Below are positions 1-8,270 of a stretch of DNA of 64,000 bases, piece after piece. The translations under genes and the position numbers were made by a program. Position 1 is the stretch's first letter. Each line of letters opens with the position of its first letter. The notes under the pieces were generated by a model. The model was not told the origin of the DNA. It saw only the letters and a program-made list of their open reading frames with translations, and ran no database searches. This DNA comes from Alphaproteobacteria bacterium SS10 (GTDB lineage: Bacteria; Pseudomonadota; Alphaproteobacteria; TMED2). The DNA lies in NCBI GenBank assembly GCA_019192455.1, contig JAHCML010000006.1, forward strand, positions 338,734 through 402,733, given 5' to 3'.

Positions 1-1334
1 ATGTGCGGATCGACGATCTGATAGTCAACAATGCCCGCCGGGACCGGCCCCGGGTAGCCAAGCCAGGTCGCCGAAATCGGCGCTGGTTTATACAGGCAAA
101 GATGCAGGCGGGACTGCTCCGTAAACCCACGCAGCTCAATCAGTACATCGATGTTTGCCGCCCGAATGGCCCGCGCCCCATCAAGCGGTGTTGGATCTTC
201 AATATCGATGAACTCATCGACCTGATCCTCCACCTTCTTGCGGTACTTATCGTGCACCGGCTCACCGCAGGATAAGGCCACTACCTCAAACTTGTCGCGG
301 TCATGGTGCTGGAACATGGAGGCTTTGAGGTTCATGCCAGCATGGGCGCGGTACTGACTGGACAGGTAGCCAATGCGCAGCCGCCGGTCGCGATCCGCAG
401 CCTGGGCCGGCGGCAGGTCGGGCAAACGCTGATCAGGGCCGCGTTGCTGATAGTCGCGCAGGCTGGAAGCCACAACAGCGGCGGCCAGATCGGCAACCAG
501 CCCCGGCGTTTCATCCATCACAATGGCATCAAACGGCATCAGGATTGGTACGCGGCCCGCCGCCAGGCTCTCCCGCGCCTGGGCAAGGAACATTTCATCG
601 GCCTGGCGCATCCAATCCCAATCGGCCATATGGCGCAGCAGTTTGGGCAGAAAATAGAGATCGGTAAGCGGCAAATCGGGCTGATCGCGTAGCGGGGCCA
701 ACAACTCATAAGCACCGGCATTGTCATCCTGCTGGTACCGGGCCTTTGCTTTAAGCGCCGTGATCAGAGTCATCCCTGGCTGTATGCCAGCAGCGCGGCT
801 TAACCATTCATCCGCTTGATCGAATTGCTGCAGCTCGATGGCGATTTTCCCACCATGGCAAAGGGCCGCGAGGTTATCAGGTTGGGCTGCCAGAACCGCC
901 TTGATCACTGCTAAGGCTTCTTCAACCCGCAAGCTGGCGGCCAAGATCAATGCCCATTCAAGCGCCCCATCGGGGTCCAACCGACGCTGGGCCGCAAACG
1001 GCGCCAGGATTGCCAGCGCATCACCAGTGCGGCTGACCATCCGCCAGGCACGGGCCAGCAGAACAGCCACCACAGGGTGGTCAACCATCGCCCCATCCGG
1101 TCCTGCCGATTGCAAACCAGGGCGAATTCTCTCCAATGGGCCAATGGCGCGTTCTGGCTCATTCAGCGCGAGGGCAATTTGCCCAGCATTCAGCGCAGCC
1201 TCAGCGCCACGGCCACTGTCGCCGATCAACCCTTCAAACAGTGCCAGTGCCTCGGCAAGGTTGCCGGCACCCAACAACGACGCCGCCTGGGCAAATCGCT
1301 GTTCAACGTCGGCGCTTTTGGTTTCCTGGGTCAT
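1..1334 (-). CDS. TPR-containing GT41 (OGT/SPINDLY-like) glycosyltransferase, 3' end cut by window edge
   Basis: The reverse strand is open from an ATG at 1334 to the window edge. The first ~270 residues are Ala/Leu-rich helical repeats of TPR type. A GT41 (bacterial O-GlcNAc-transferase-like) domain then begins at the motif RIGYLSSQYRAHAG, followed by a segment ending APISATWLGYPG and then DYQIVDPH. Both segments are characteristic of this family. Family members transfer a sugar from a nucleotide-sugar to protein Ser/Thr or other acceptors in the cytoplasm. The donor- and acceptor-binding C-terminal half lies outside the window, so substrate cannot be judged. It is divergent from sdhC, with about 290 bp between them. 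The family call is fairly secure; the target is unknown. Confidence 0.8.
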   Translation of the reverse strand, partial: MTQETKSADVEQRFAQAASLLGAGNLAEALALFEGLIGDSGRGAEAALNAGQIALALNEPERAIGPLERIRPGLQSAGPDGAMVDHPVVAVLLARAWRMVSRTGDALAILAPFAAQRRLDPDGALEWALILAASLRVEEALAVIKAVLAAQPDNLAALCHGGKIAIELQQFDQADEWLSRAAGIQPGMTLITALKAKARYQQDDNAGAYELLAPLRDQPDLPLTDLYFLPKLLRHMADWDWMRQADEMFLAQARESLAAGRVPILMPFDAIVMDETPGLVADLAAAVVASSLRDYQQRGPDQRLPDLPPAQAADRDRRLRIGYLSSQYRAHAGMNLKASMFQHHDRDKFEVVALSCGEPVHDKYRKKVEDQVDEFIDIEDPTPLDGARAIRAANIDVLIELRGFTEQSRLHLCLYKPAPISATWLGYPGPVPAGIVDYQIVDPH

Positions 1335-1626
1335 TAGGCAGAGGCAGGGCTGGTGATTAATTTGCAGCTATGAGGGGCATAGCACGGGGCGAAAGCCACC
1401 CCAAACCCACCCTTTCCTGGCCAATGCGTCAATTGGGCTTAAGGCATGCGCAAAAATGGGCAGCCAGACGGTTGTCGAACCAGACACGGCATGTCACAAC
1501 ATTATTCGCATACAGCAGGATTTAAGAATTTGGCCGCTAGGCTATTGTCGCAAACGGGATTATCACTGCCCGTCTAAGCTATTTATCAAGCAATTCGCTG
1601 CTTAAAAGAAACTGGAGCACGCCGCT

Positions 1627-2043
1627 ATGCCAGCCGATGGCGCCACCACCAACACACCGCCCCGCGCGCGTCCCTTGTCACCGCATCTGCAGGTTTACCG
1701 CCTGCCATTGGTTGCGGTGCTGTCTATTACCCACCGGGTCACCGGCGTTGGTAACTCAATCGGCCTATTGCTGATGACCGCCTGGTTGGTGTCAGCCGCC
1801 AGCGGGCCAGAAGCTTATGAAGGCATGATGGCCTTCCTCGGCAGCTTCTTTGGTCGCTTCCTACTCTTCTGCTGGACGCTGAGCGTGTTCTACCACCTGT
1901 GCAATGGCATCCGGCACCTGGTCTGGGATGTTGGCTACGGCCTTGAGCTTCAGGATGCTTACAAATCTGGTTACGCCGTGATGGCGGGCGCTGTGGTGTT
2001 GACCCTGGCGACCTGGGTCATCGGCTACATGATGATGGCCTAA
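1627..2043 (+). CDS. sdhC: Succinate dehydrogenase cytochrome b556 subunit
   Basis: This is one of two membrane anchors of succinate dehydrogenase (complex II); it helps bind heme b and ubiquinone in the inner membrane. The 138-residue product starts with an Arg/Pro-rich cytosolic tail (RPLSPHLQVYRLP). The family signature SITHRVTG follows, containing conserved Ser and Arg near the quinone site. There are three hydrophobic helices, and a second His-containing motif (FYHLCNGIRHLVWD) supplies the likely heme ligand. The ATG at 1627 is preceded by a CTGGAG Shine-Dalgarno. It is first of the sdhCDAB operon, 17 bp ahead of sdhD. The ~290 bp upstream (1335-1626) hold no gene and should carry the operon promoter, but I could not pick a convincing -35/-10 pair. 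Confidence 0.96.
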   Translation: MPADGATTNTPPRARPLSPHLQVYRLPLVAVLSITHRVTGVGNSIGLLLMTAWLVSAASGPEAYEGMMAFLGSFFGRFLLFCWTLSVFYHLCNGIRHLVWDVGYGLELQDAYKSGYAVMAGAVVLTLATWVIGYMMMA

Positions 2044-2060
2044 GGCGAGGGATTTGAGAG

Positions 2061-2441
2061 ATGAGTGATTTTTCCAGCCCCCTACGAAATGCCCGCGGCC
2101 TTGGCTCGGCTAAGGACGGTACCCATCACTGGTGGGTTCAGCGCGTCTCCGCCGTTGCGATGGTGCTGCTGGTCCTATGGTTTATCGGCCTGGTCGTGTC
2201 CTTTGGCGGCACCGATTACGCCTACATGGTTGAGACGATGTCCCAGCCGATTAACGCCATTCTGATGCTTCTGCTGATCTCAGCGGCATTTTTCCATGCC
2301 AGCCTGGGTTTGCAGGTCGTCCTCGAGGACTATGTGTCTCATGAGTGGCCACGCAAATTGTCAATTATTGCTGTTAAGCTTATCTGTATTGCAGGTGCTG
2401 TAGCCTGCTATTTCAGCGTTTTGAAGATCGCGTTGGCTTGA
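2061..2441 (+). CDS. sdhD: Succinate dehydrogenase membrane anchor subunit
   Basis: Second hydrophobic anchor of complex II, 126 residues, with three membrane helices. The N-terminal motif GLGSAKDGTHHWWVQRVSAV is the usual SdhD start. The His in the second helix (AAFFHASLGLQVVLEDYV) is the expected heme axial ligand, and Asp/Tyr just after it belong to the quinone-site region. It lies 17 bp downstream of sdhC and 47 bp upstream of sdhA, so it is co-transcribed. Length is normal for alphaproteobacteria. Confidence 0.95.
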   Translation: MSDFSSPLRNARGLGSAKDGTHHWWVQRVSAVAMVLLVLWFIGLVVSFGGTDYAYMVETMSQPINAILMLLLISAAFFHASLGLQVVLEDYVSHEWPRKLSIIAVKLICIAGAVACYFSVLKIALA

Positions 2442-2488
2442 AGCATCAGAGATTAGAGTAAAACCGCCCTGAAGGAGGGCTTGAGCAT

Positions 2489-4309
2489 ATGGCACAGGGA
2501 AATGGCGCGGCACCGGCCGTGAACGGGAAAGCCTATGACGTTATTGATCACGAATATGACGTGGTCATCGTCGGTGCTGGCGGTGCAGGTCTCCGCGCCA
2601 CGCTAGGCATGGCGGAAGCGGGTTTGAAGACCGCTTGCGTGACCAAGCTGTTCCCAACCCGTAGCCACACCGTCGCCGCGCAAGGCGGCATCTCTGCTGC
2701 CCTTGGTAATATGGGCGATGATGATTGGCGCTATCACATGTACGACACGGTTAAGGGTTCCGACTGGCTCGGTGACCAAGACGCCATCGAGTACATGTGT
2801 AAAGAGGCGATCCCATCGATCATCGAGCTTGAGCATTACGGCGTTCCGTTCAGCCGCACCCAAGAGGGTAAGATTTACCAGCGTGCCTTTGGCGGCATGA
2901 CCACCGAATACGGTAAGGGTACCGCACAGCGTACCTGTGCCGCCGCTGACCGTACCGGCCACGCGATCCTTCACACGCTCTACCAGCAGTCGCTTAAAGA
3001 GAATGCTGAGTTCTTCATCGAGTATTTCGCTGTCGACCTACTGATGGATGAGGGCGAGTGCCGGGGCATTATCGCCTGGGACCTCAACACCGGTACGATG
3101 CACCGCTTCCGCGCGCATCAGACCGTGCTCGCCACAGGCGGCTATGGCCGCGCCTACTTCTCCTGTACCTCAGCGCATAGCTGTACCGGTGATGGCAATG
3201 CCATGGTGCTGCGCGCTGGCCTGCCGCTGCAGGATATGGAGTTCATTCAGTTCCACCCAACCGGCGTCTATGGCGCGGGTTGCCTGATCACCGAAGGTGT
3301 TCGTGGTGAAGGTGGTTACCTAACCAATTCCGAGGGTGAGCGCTTTATGGAGCGTTACGCCCCATCCGCTAAAGACCTCGCTAGCCGTGACGTTGTCTCC
3401 CGCTCCATGACCATGGAAATCCGGGATGGCCGTGGCGTTGGTAAGGATGGCGACCACATTCACCTGCATCTGGAACACCTCGACCCCGATGTGATCCATA
3501 AGCGCCTGCCTGGCATCTCTGAGACTGCGCGCATCTTCGCCGATGTGGACGTCACGAAAGAGCCGATCCCGGTGCTGCCGACCGTCCACTACAATATGGG
3601 CGGCATTCCAACCAACTACCGCACCGAAGTGCTGAACCCGACCAAGGATGATCCGAACAAGACCGTCCCGGGCCTGATGGCAATCGGTGAGGCCGGTTGT
3701 GTGTCGGTTCACGGCGCCAACCGTCTCGGCTCCAACTCCCTGCTCGATCTGGTTGTGTTCGGCCGCGCCGCCGCCCACACCGCCGCCGAGCTGGTTGAGC
3801 CAGGCCAATCACACAAACCACTGTCTAAAGATGCCGATGATGTGGCCCTGTCCCGTCTCGACCATCTGCGCAACGCCAATGGCGGCACCCGCACCGCCGA
3901 GATCCGCCGGGACATGCAGCGCACCATGCAGAACAACTGCGCGGTGTTCCGCACCGGTGAGGTTCTGGAGGAAGGCGTTCAGAAGATCGGCGAGACCTGG
4001 AAGCGCCGGGACGACATCAAGGTCAGCGACCGCTCCATGGTGTTCAACACCGATCTGGTTGAGGCGCTTGAGCTCGACAATCTGATGCATCAGGCGGTCG
4101 TCACCATGAACTCCGCCGCCAACCGGACTGAGAGCCGTGGCGCACACGCCCGTGAAGATTATCCGGACCGGGATGATGACAACTGGATGCACCACTCGCT
4201 CTGCTATATCGACGAGAAGGGCACCTACAAAGATGGTGAGCGGCCAGTGACCCTGACCCCGCTGACCAACGAAGTCCAAGCATTCCCGCCAAAGGCCCGG
4301 GTCTACTAA
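2489..4309 (+). CDS. sdhA: Succinate dehydrogenase flavoprotein subunit
   Basis: Catalytic subunit that oxidises succinate to fumarate in the TCA cycle and passes electrons through FAD to SdhB. The 606-residue product has the Rossmann FAD motif [13 protein letters not shown] near residue 25. The covalent-FAD histidine lies in [11 protein letters not shown] (His60). Substrate-binding stretches include GQ-type and HPTG motifs (QFHPTGVYG) and the C-terminal region with [18 protein letters not shown], which contains the conserved catalytic/proton-shuttle Arg and His. Length matches the family. The gene has a strong AAGGAGG-like Shine-Dalgarno a few bases ahead of the ATG at 2489. Confidence 0.98.
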   Translation: MAQGNGAAPAVNGKAYDVIDHEYDVVIVGAGGAGLRATLGMAEAGLKTACVTKLFPTRSHTVAAQGGISAALGNMGDDDWRYHMYDTVKGSDWLGDQDAIEYMCKEAIPSIIELEHYGVPFSRTQEGKIYQRAFGGMTTEYGKGTAQRTCAAADRTGHAILHTLYQQSLKENAEFFIEYFAVDLLMDEGECRGIIAWDLNTGTMHRFRAHQTVLATGGYGRAYFSCTSAHSCTGDGNAMVLRAGLPLQDMEFIQFHPTGVYGAGCLITEGVRGEGGYLTNSEGERFMERYAPSAKDLASRDVVSRSMTMEIRDGRGVGKDGDHIHLHLEHLDPDVIHKRLPGISETARIFADVDVTKEPIPVLPTVHYNMGGIPTNYRTEVLNPTKDDPNKTVPGLMAIGEAGCVSVHGANRLGSNSLLDLVVFGRAAAHTAAELVEPGQSHKPLSKDADDVALSRLDHLRNANGGTRTAEIRRDMQRTMQNNCAVFRTGEVLEEGVQKIGETWKRRDDIKVSDRSMVFNTDLVEALELDNLMHQAVVTMNSAANRTESRGAHAREDYPDRDDDNWMHHSLCYIDEKGTYKDGERPVTLTPLTNEVQAFPPKARVY

Positions 4310-4366
4310 GACCCGGCCCACCGGCACCATTTGATAAACCACGCGTAAGAATAGGCACTAAGCGCC

Positions 4367-5146
4367 ATGGCCCAGTTTACCCTGCCCGCCAATTCCAAAA
4401 TCACCGAAGGCACCAAACATCCGCGTAAGGATGGTGAGATGGGGCGGCCGAAGACCTTTAAGGTCTATCGCTACGACCCAGATACCGGCGCCAACCCACA
4501 GGTTGATGAGTTCACCATCGACCTCGATGATTGCGGTCCCATGGTGCTGGACGCCCTGATCCACATTAAAGACGATTACGATCAGACACTGGCCTTCCGC
4601 CGGTCTTGCCGTGAGGGGATCTGCGGCTCTTGCGCGATGAATATCGATGGCCGCAACACCCTCGCCTGCACCAAAGCAATCGCCGATGTCGATGGCGATG
4701 TGGGCATCTACCCGCTGCCGCATATGCCGGTGGTCAAAGACCTGATCCCTGACCTCACCCATGTCTATGCGCAGTACGCGTCGATTGAGCCATGGATGAA
4801 GACGACCACCCAGCCACCAACCCGCGAACGTCTGCAGTCGCCAGAGGACCGGGAAAAGCTGGACGGCATGTATGAGTGCATCCTGTGCTTCTGCTGCACG
4901 ACCTCCTGCCCAAGCTATTGGTGGAATGGCGACCGCTATCTCGGCCCGGCGATCCTACTGCAATCCTATCGCTGGCTTGCCGACAGCCGTGATGAGGCCA
5001 CCGGTGAGCGCCTCGACATGCTTGAGGATCCGTTCAAGCTGTATCGCTGCCACACCATCATGAACTGCACCAGCGCCTGCCCGAAGGGTCTGAACCCGGC
5101 CAAGGCTATCGGCGAGATCAAGCAGATGATGGTCGCGCGCAAGTAA
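4367..5146 (+). CDS. sdhB: Succinate dehydrogenase iron-sulfur subunit
   Basis: Electron-transfer subunit of complex II, 259 residues. The N-terminal ferredoxin domain carries the [2Fe-2S] motif [16 protein letters not shown] followed by a distal Cys (NTLAC). The C-terminal domain carries the cysteines for the [4Fe-4S] and [3Fe-4S] centres in [16 protein letters not shown] and [17 protein letters not shown]. All ligand cysteines expected in a functional SdhB are present. It is last of sdhCDAB, 57 bp after sdhA. No clear terminator separates it from the next gene 43 bp downstream, so read-through is possible. Confidence 0.98.
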   Translation: MAQFTLPANSKITEGTKHPRKDGEMGRPKTFKVYRYDPDTGANPQVDEFTIDLDDCGPMVLDALIHIKDDYDQTLAFRRSCREGICGSCAMNIDGRNTLACTKAIADVDGDVGIYPLPHMPVVKDLIPDLTHVYAQYASIEPWMKTTTQPPTRERLQSPEDREKLDGMYECILCFCCTTSCPSYWWNGDRYLGPAILLQSYRWLADSRDEATGERLDMLEDPFKLYRCHTIMNCTSACPKGLNPAKAIGEIKQMMVARK

Positions 5147-5189
5147 GCGGCCCCGCAATAATCAACGCAGCCAACACGGGAACAATCCC

Positions 5190-6146
5190 ATGCTCAAGCG
5201 GGCTTTGGTTTTAGGATGTCTGGCCCTGACCCCAACGCCCGCTTTTTCATGCCCGATGTTTGAGTATGACTGGGTGCGCCATGAGGGTGGGCCCGTCTTA
5301 CGCGACCAGATCGTGAATGAGCAGTATGAGGCCGCCAGCGACCCCCATGTCTTCCTAGACGATGAGGGCCGCAAACTGATGATCTATAGCGGCGATGACC
5401 AGGACGAGATCGCGATCAAGCTCGCCTATGGCCATAGCTGGACCGAGTGGCAAATCCTCGGCACCCTGCTTGGTAAGAGCCAGGGCCACGACCTGCCGGT
5501 CAGCAAGGAAACCGCCTTCTACTTCAAGGCGCCGAACGGTCAGCATCAGATCTACTTCATCGGCTATAACGACCAAGAGAACTACGACGCTGAGGTTTAT
5601 CTGGCCCAGGCATCGGCGGTGAACGGCCCCTATGTCATCAAGCCAGAGCCGGTGGTCCCGCGTGGCCTCCTCGCCGGTAAGCAGGTTGAGGTAATCACCT
5701 CCCCCAGCGTGGTGGAGCATGAGGGCACCCTCTATATGAGTTTCCTCGCCTGGGATGCGTTTCAGGATGTCAGTGAGGTTTGGGTGCTGGGCGCCGTCTC
5801 ACACGACAATGGTGAGAGCTGGGGCGACTATCGCGAGGTCACCGTGCCCATCGGCATGGAGGGGCAAATCACCAAGCTTGCCGATGGCAGTTTTGTCGCC
5901 GTTAGAACCTGGGAACATGAGGGTGAAGAGGCAATCATGATTGCCTGCGCCGACCATCCCTTTGGCCCCTATGAGGAACGGGAAGAACCGATCCTAGAAA
6001 TGATGCCAGGCGACCCGTTTGAAACCGATGAACTCATCGCCGCGCAAATCACCATCGACCCCGCAACGGGCAAGCCCCTGCTCTACTACGCTGGGGCCAT
6101 CCACGCCGCGGGCTGGTGGATCATGCAGGCGCGCGGGGAGCGGTGA
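5190..6146 (+). CDS. Secreted beta-propeller-like protein (GH43/GH32-type fold), function unknown
   Basis: A 318-residue protein with a Sec signal peptide (MLKRALVLGCLALTPTPAFS) and probable cleavage just before Cys21. This is a poor lipobox, so probably periplasmic rather than a lipoprotein. The mature part has repeated short beta-strand patterns with Trp and Tyr. An early DPHVF motif, LMIYSGDD and later 'YMSFLAWDAF' and 'LLYYAGAIH' resemble blades of five-bladed glycosidase-type propellers, in which an Asp near the N-terminus is often catalytic. I cannot point to a full catalytic triad, so enzymatic activity is not claimed. It follows sdhB by 43 bp on the same strand and converges with the Fic gene only 6 bp later. 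Confidence 0.55.
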   Translation: MLKRALVLGCLALTPTPAFSCPMFEYDWVRHEGGPVLRDQIVNEQYEAASDPHVFLDDEGRKLMIYSGDDQDEIAIKLAYGHSWTEWQILGTLLGKSQGHDLPVSKETAFYFKAPNGQHQIYFIGYNDQENYDAEVYLAQASAVNGPYVIKPEPVVPRGLLAGKQVEVITSPSVVEHEGTLYMSFLAWDAFQDVSEVWVLGAVSHDNGESWGDYREVTVPIGMEGQITKLADGSFVAVRTWEHEGEEAIMIACADHPFGPYEEREEPILEMMPGDPFETDELIAAQITIDPATGKPLLYYAGAIHAAGWWIMQARGER

Positions 6147-6152
6147 AGCATC

Positions 6153-7295
6153 CTAGGGCCTGACCAGTTTCATCAATGGCTCAAAAGCGTACAATGCCGC
6201 TCTTCGTCCAGAAGCAGGCTCAAGTTCAAGTAACAAACCTCGACTCACCAATGCTCTCGTGAATCTTGCTGCTGTTTGAGCAGGTATTCCAGCTTTTGTT
6301 GTAAACTTATTATTTCTGAAAATAGGTGATTTGAATAAAAAATCTTGGGCATTAGCTACCCATTGTGAATTTAATGCCTCTCTAAAAACAGGCTTCATCT
6401 CTTCATAAAGATCGGTAATGCTATTAGCCGTTTCGATATTACGTCTAGCTTGCCTTTCAAGAGCAACAAGAAAAAATTCAACCCATCCGGTCCAATCTTG
6501 ACTCTCAGAAACGGCACGCATTCTATAAATATACTCTTCCTTTTTTTCTTCAAGGTATCCACTAATGTAAAAATTAGGCCTGGATATCAAGCCTTTTTGC
6601 CATAATATTAGAGTTATTAACATCCTGCCAATCCGGCCATTACCATCATTAAATGGATGCAAGGCCTCGAATTCAACATGAGATAATGCAGTTATCAAAA
6701 GCGGATCCAAATTTTCTTTATCAATAAAATCAAATAGTCTCGACATAGATGGAGATAATTGCTCCGGACTTATTGGAACAAAATAAATTTCTTTTTTAAT
6801 ATCATCACCAACATAGTTTTGCTGAGTTTTGTATTCCCCTGGAGATTTGCTTGCCCCTCTTCCAAAACTTAATAAGTGTTTATGAGCTTGCCTTATCAAA
6901 AATTCAGATATTGGCTGGCCTTTGTCGATTGAAACAGATGCCCTCCTCAAAGCAGCTGAGTAAAGAAACACTTCAATTGCCTCATGACGAGCCTGTGATG
7001 AATAGCTATCCGTTTCTTCACTATCAGCTTCAATCTGAAGGACTTCATCCAAGGTCGATATTGTCCCTTCCATTCTGGATGAAATGACAGCTTCCTGACC
7101 ACGAAGAGACGTCAAAAGAATATCGCTGTTGTGTAAGGAAAGCAGCATCTGATCATATCGCGCGATCGCATTTGCAGCAGATGTAATTGGCCTAATCAGC
7201 CGTTCGAAATCTAGTTCGGCACTCTGGGGAGGAAATTTGCCATAATGGTACTCCACCGCATCTGCCATTGAGTACTTTTCAAAATCGTATCGCAT
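6153..7295 (-). CDS. Fic-domain protein (probable AMP transferase), class II autoinhibited type
   Basis: This 380-residue protein has the complete Fic active-site motif HPFNDGNGRIGR at residues 213-224, with catalytic His and the phosphate-binding loop. Fic enzymes usually transfer AMP from ATP to a target hydroxyl. An N-terminal helix carries SSRMEG (residues 72-77), matching the inhibitory S/TxxxEG motif of class II Fic proteins, so no separate antitoxin is needed. The C-terminal ~90 residues look like a winged-helix module (KAGIPAQTAARFTRALVSRG). The coding sequence and its upstream region are strikingly AT-rich compared with every neighbour, which suggests recent horizontal acquisition. 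No toxin-antitoxin partner is adjacent. Confidence 0.93.
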   Translation of the reverse strand: MRYDFEKYSMADAVEYHYGKFPPQSAELDFERLIRPITSAANAIARYDQMLLSLHNSDILLTSLRGQEAVISSRMEGTISTLDEVLQIEADSEETDSYSSQARHEAIEVFLYSAALRRASVSIDKGQPISEFLIRQAHKHLLSFGRGASKSPGEYKTQQNYVGDDIKKEIYFVPISPEQLSPSMSRLFDFIDKENLDPLLITALSHVEFEALHPFNDGNGRIGRMLITLILWQKGLISRPNFYISGYLEEKKEEYIYRMRAVSESQDWTGWVEFFLVALERQARRNIETANSITDLYEEMKPVFREALNSQWVANAQDFLFKSPIFRNNKFTTKAGIPAQTAARFTRALVSRGLLLELEPASGRRAALYAFEPLMKLVRP

Positions 7296-7325
7296 TTAAA
7301 TCGCTCAACTGATTGGTCTATAATT

Positions 7326-7354
7326 TGAATATCGACACAGCGCTGAATTGACAA
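7326..7354 (-). promoter_or_regulatory. Candidate sigma-70 promoter of the Fic gene
   Basis: Read on the reverse strand, TTGTCA (7354-7349) is separated by 17 bp from TATTCA (7331-7326), placing a start about 25 nt upstream of the Fic ATG at 7295. The -35 box touches the inverted repeat at 7353-7369. Pattern match only; the region is AT-rich, so chance matches are more likely than elsewhere. Confidence 0.4.
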
Positions 7355-7381
7355 TCAATTTTCTTGATTTTTCATGATCAA
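7353..7381. repeat. Inverted repeats (AATCAA/TTGATT) at the Fic promoter
   Basis: AATCAA (7353-7358) and TTGATT (7364-7369) form a perfect 6-bp inverted repeat with a 5-base TTTTC spacer. A further ATCAA half-site follows at 7377-7381. The first arm overlaps the proposed Fic -35 box. It may be an operator, or a by-product of the local AT bias. Confidence 0.35.
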
Positions 7382-7508
7382 AGAGTTTTGAGCTTAATTC
7401 TATAGAGCCAAAGCGATTAGAGAATCAAAATTCACTCAATCTGAATCTCAAAGCATATAGACCTTCAAAGATGAGCTCCTAACCATCTTGATAAACATTT
7501 TTCCTTTT

Positions 7509-7523
7509 TTTTGATCATCAAAA
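7509..7523. repeat. 15-bp perfect palindrome between Fic and the FMN-protein gene
   Basis: TTTTGAT-C-ATCAAAA is a perfect palindrome around a central C, flanked by CC and GG further out. It lies 18 bp beyond the stop codon of the FMN-binding protein, in the AT-rich spacer 7296-7540. It uses the same TTGAT/ATCAA core as the repeats at 7353-7381. No downstream T-run makes it a weak terminator on either strand; an operator or an insertion scar are alternatives. Confidence 0.4.
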
Positions 7524-7540
7524 GGCACTCAAACCCAAGC

Positions 7541-8188
7541 CTAATACAACGTATCCCGCTGCCTGGCCGGTAGGGCTTGGTCGTAGCTGTCGCCGTCGAA
7601 GCCTTCTGTGGTGGCTTTGAGCATCTCGCCTGGTGACGGGATGGTGCTTTTATCCGGGTGTTTGGTTGGATCCCACAGGGCCGAGCGGAGTAGTGCGCGG
7701 CCGCATTGGAAGTAGACCGTGTCGATGTTGATCAGCAGAACTGTGGCCGGTGGCTTGCCATTGACCGCGAAGCTGGCCAGGAATTCCGGATCGGTGGTGA
7801 CCACGCCCTTGCCATTGACCCGCAGGGTCTCAGCACTGCCGGGGATCATGAACAGCAACGCCAGATGCGGGTCGTGCAGGATGTTACGCAGGCTATCGAG
7901 GCGGTTATTCCCGCGCCGATCCGGTAGCGCCAGGGTGCGGTCATCAATCACCCGAATAAAGCCAGGCTCATCCCCCCTGGGTGAGGCATCCAGCCCATCC
8001 GGGCCGGTGGTCGCCAAGACCGCAAACGGCGCAGCCTCAATCCAGGCCCGGTAAGGCTTGGTGAGGGCACTGACTTCCTTTGCACGCGAGGCATCGGCGA
8101 TCGGGTTCGGATAAAGCGCCGTAAGGGCTGCTTCACTGGTGACGATATGCGGGTTCTCTGCCTCGGGCGGCGATGCTGTATCTGGCAT
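7541..8188 (-). CDS. Pyridoxamine 5'-phosphate oxidase-fold FMN-binding protein (MSMEG_1061-like)
   Basis: This 215-residue protein belongs to the split-barrel flavin-binding superfamily. It has the motif ASPRGDEPGFIRVIDDRT followed by PDRRGNNRLDSLRNIL and a central NGKG segment. The C-terminal CGRALLRSALWDP is typical of the subfamily often named MSMEG_1061 or PPOX_FMN. Such proteins bind FMN and may reduce or oxidise small molecules; the substrate is not known. Composition returns to the high-GC norm here, so the AT-rich insertion ends at about 7540. It follows the metallopeptidase gene by 82 bp on the same strand; no shared function is evident. Confidence 0.8.
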   Translation of the reverse strand: MPDTASPPEAENPHIVTSEAALTALYPNPIADASRAKEVSALTKPYRAWIEAAPFAVLATTGPDGLDASPRGDEPGFIRVIDDRTLALPDRRGNNRLDSLRNILHDPHLALLFMIPGSAETLRVNGKGVVTTDPEFLASFAVNGKPPATVLLINIDTVYFQCGRALLRSALWDPTKHPDKSTIPSPGEMLKATTEGFDGDSYDQALPARQRDTLY

Positions 8189-8270
8189 CTGGGCTACCTC
8201 AACTACGGATCTCTCGCGCGACGGTAACAGCCGGGCAGCTGACTGTCATGGGCAGGGTTGGCGGCAAGCC

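Noticed and set aside
1335-1626. Promoter boxes in the sdhC leader
   Set aside because: Several AT-rich hexamers exist but no pair has good spacing and consensus; I would not choose between them.
7509-7523. Palindrome as terminator of the FMN-protein gene
   Set aside because: No T-run follows on the relevant strand; kept only as a repeat.
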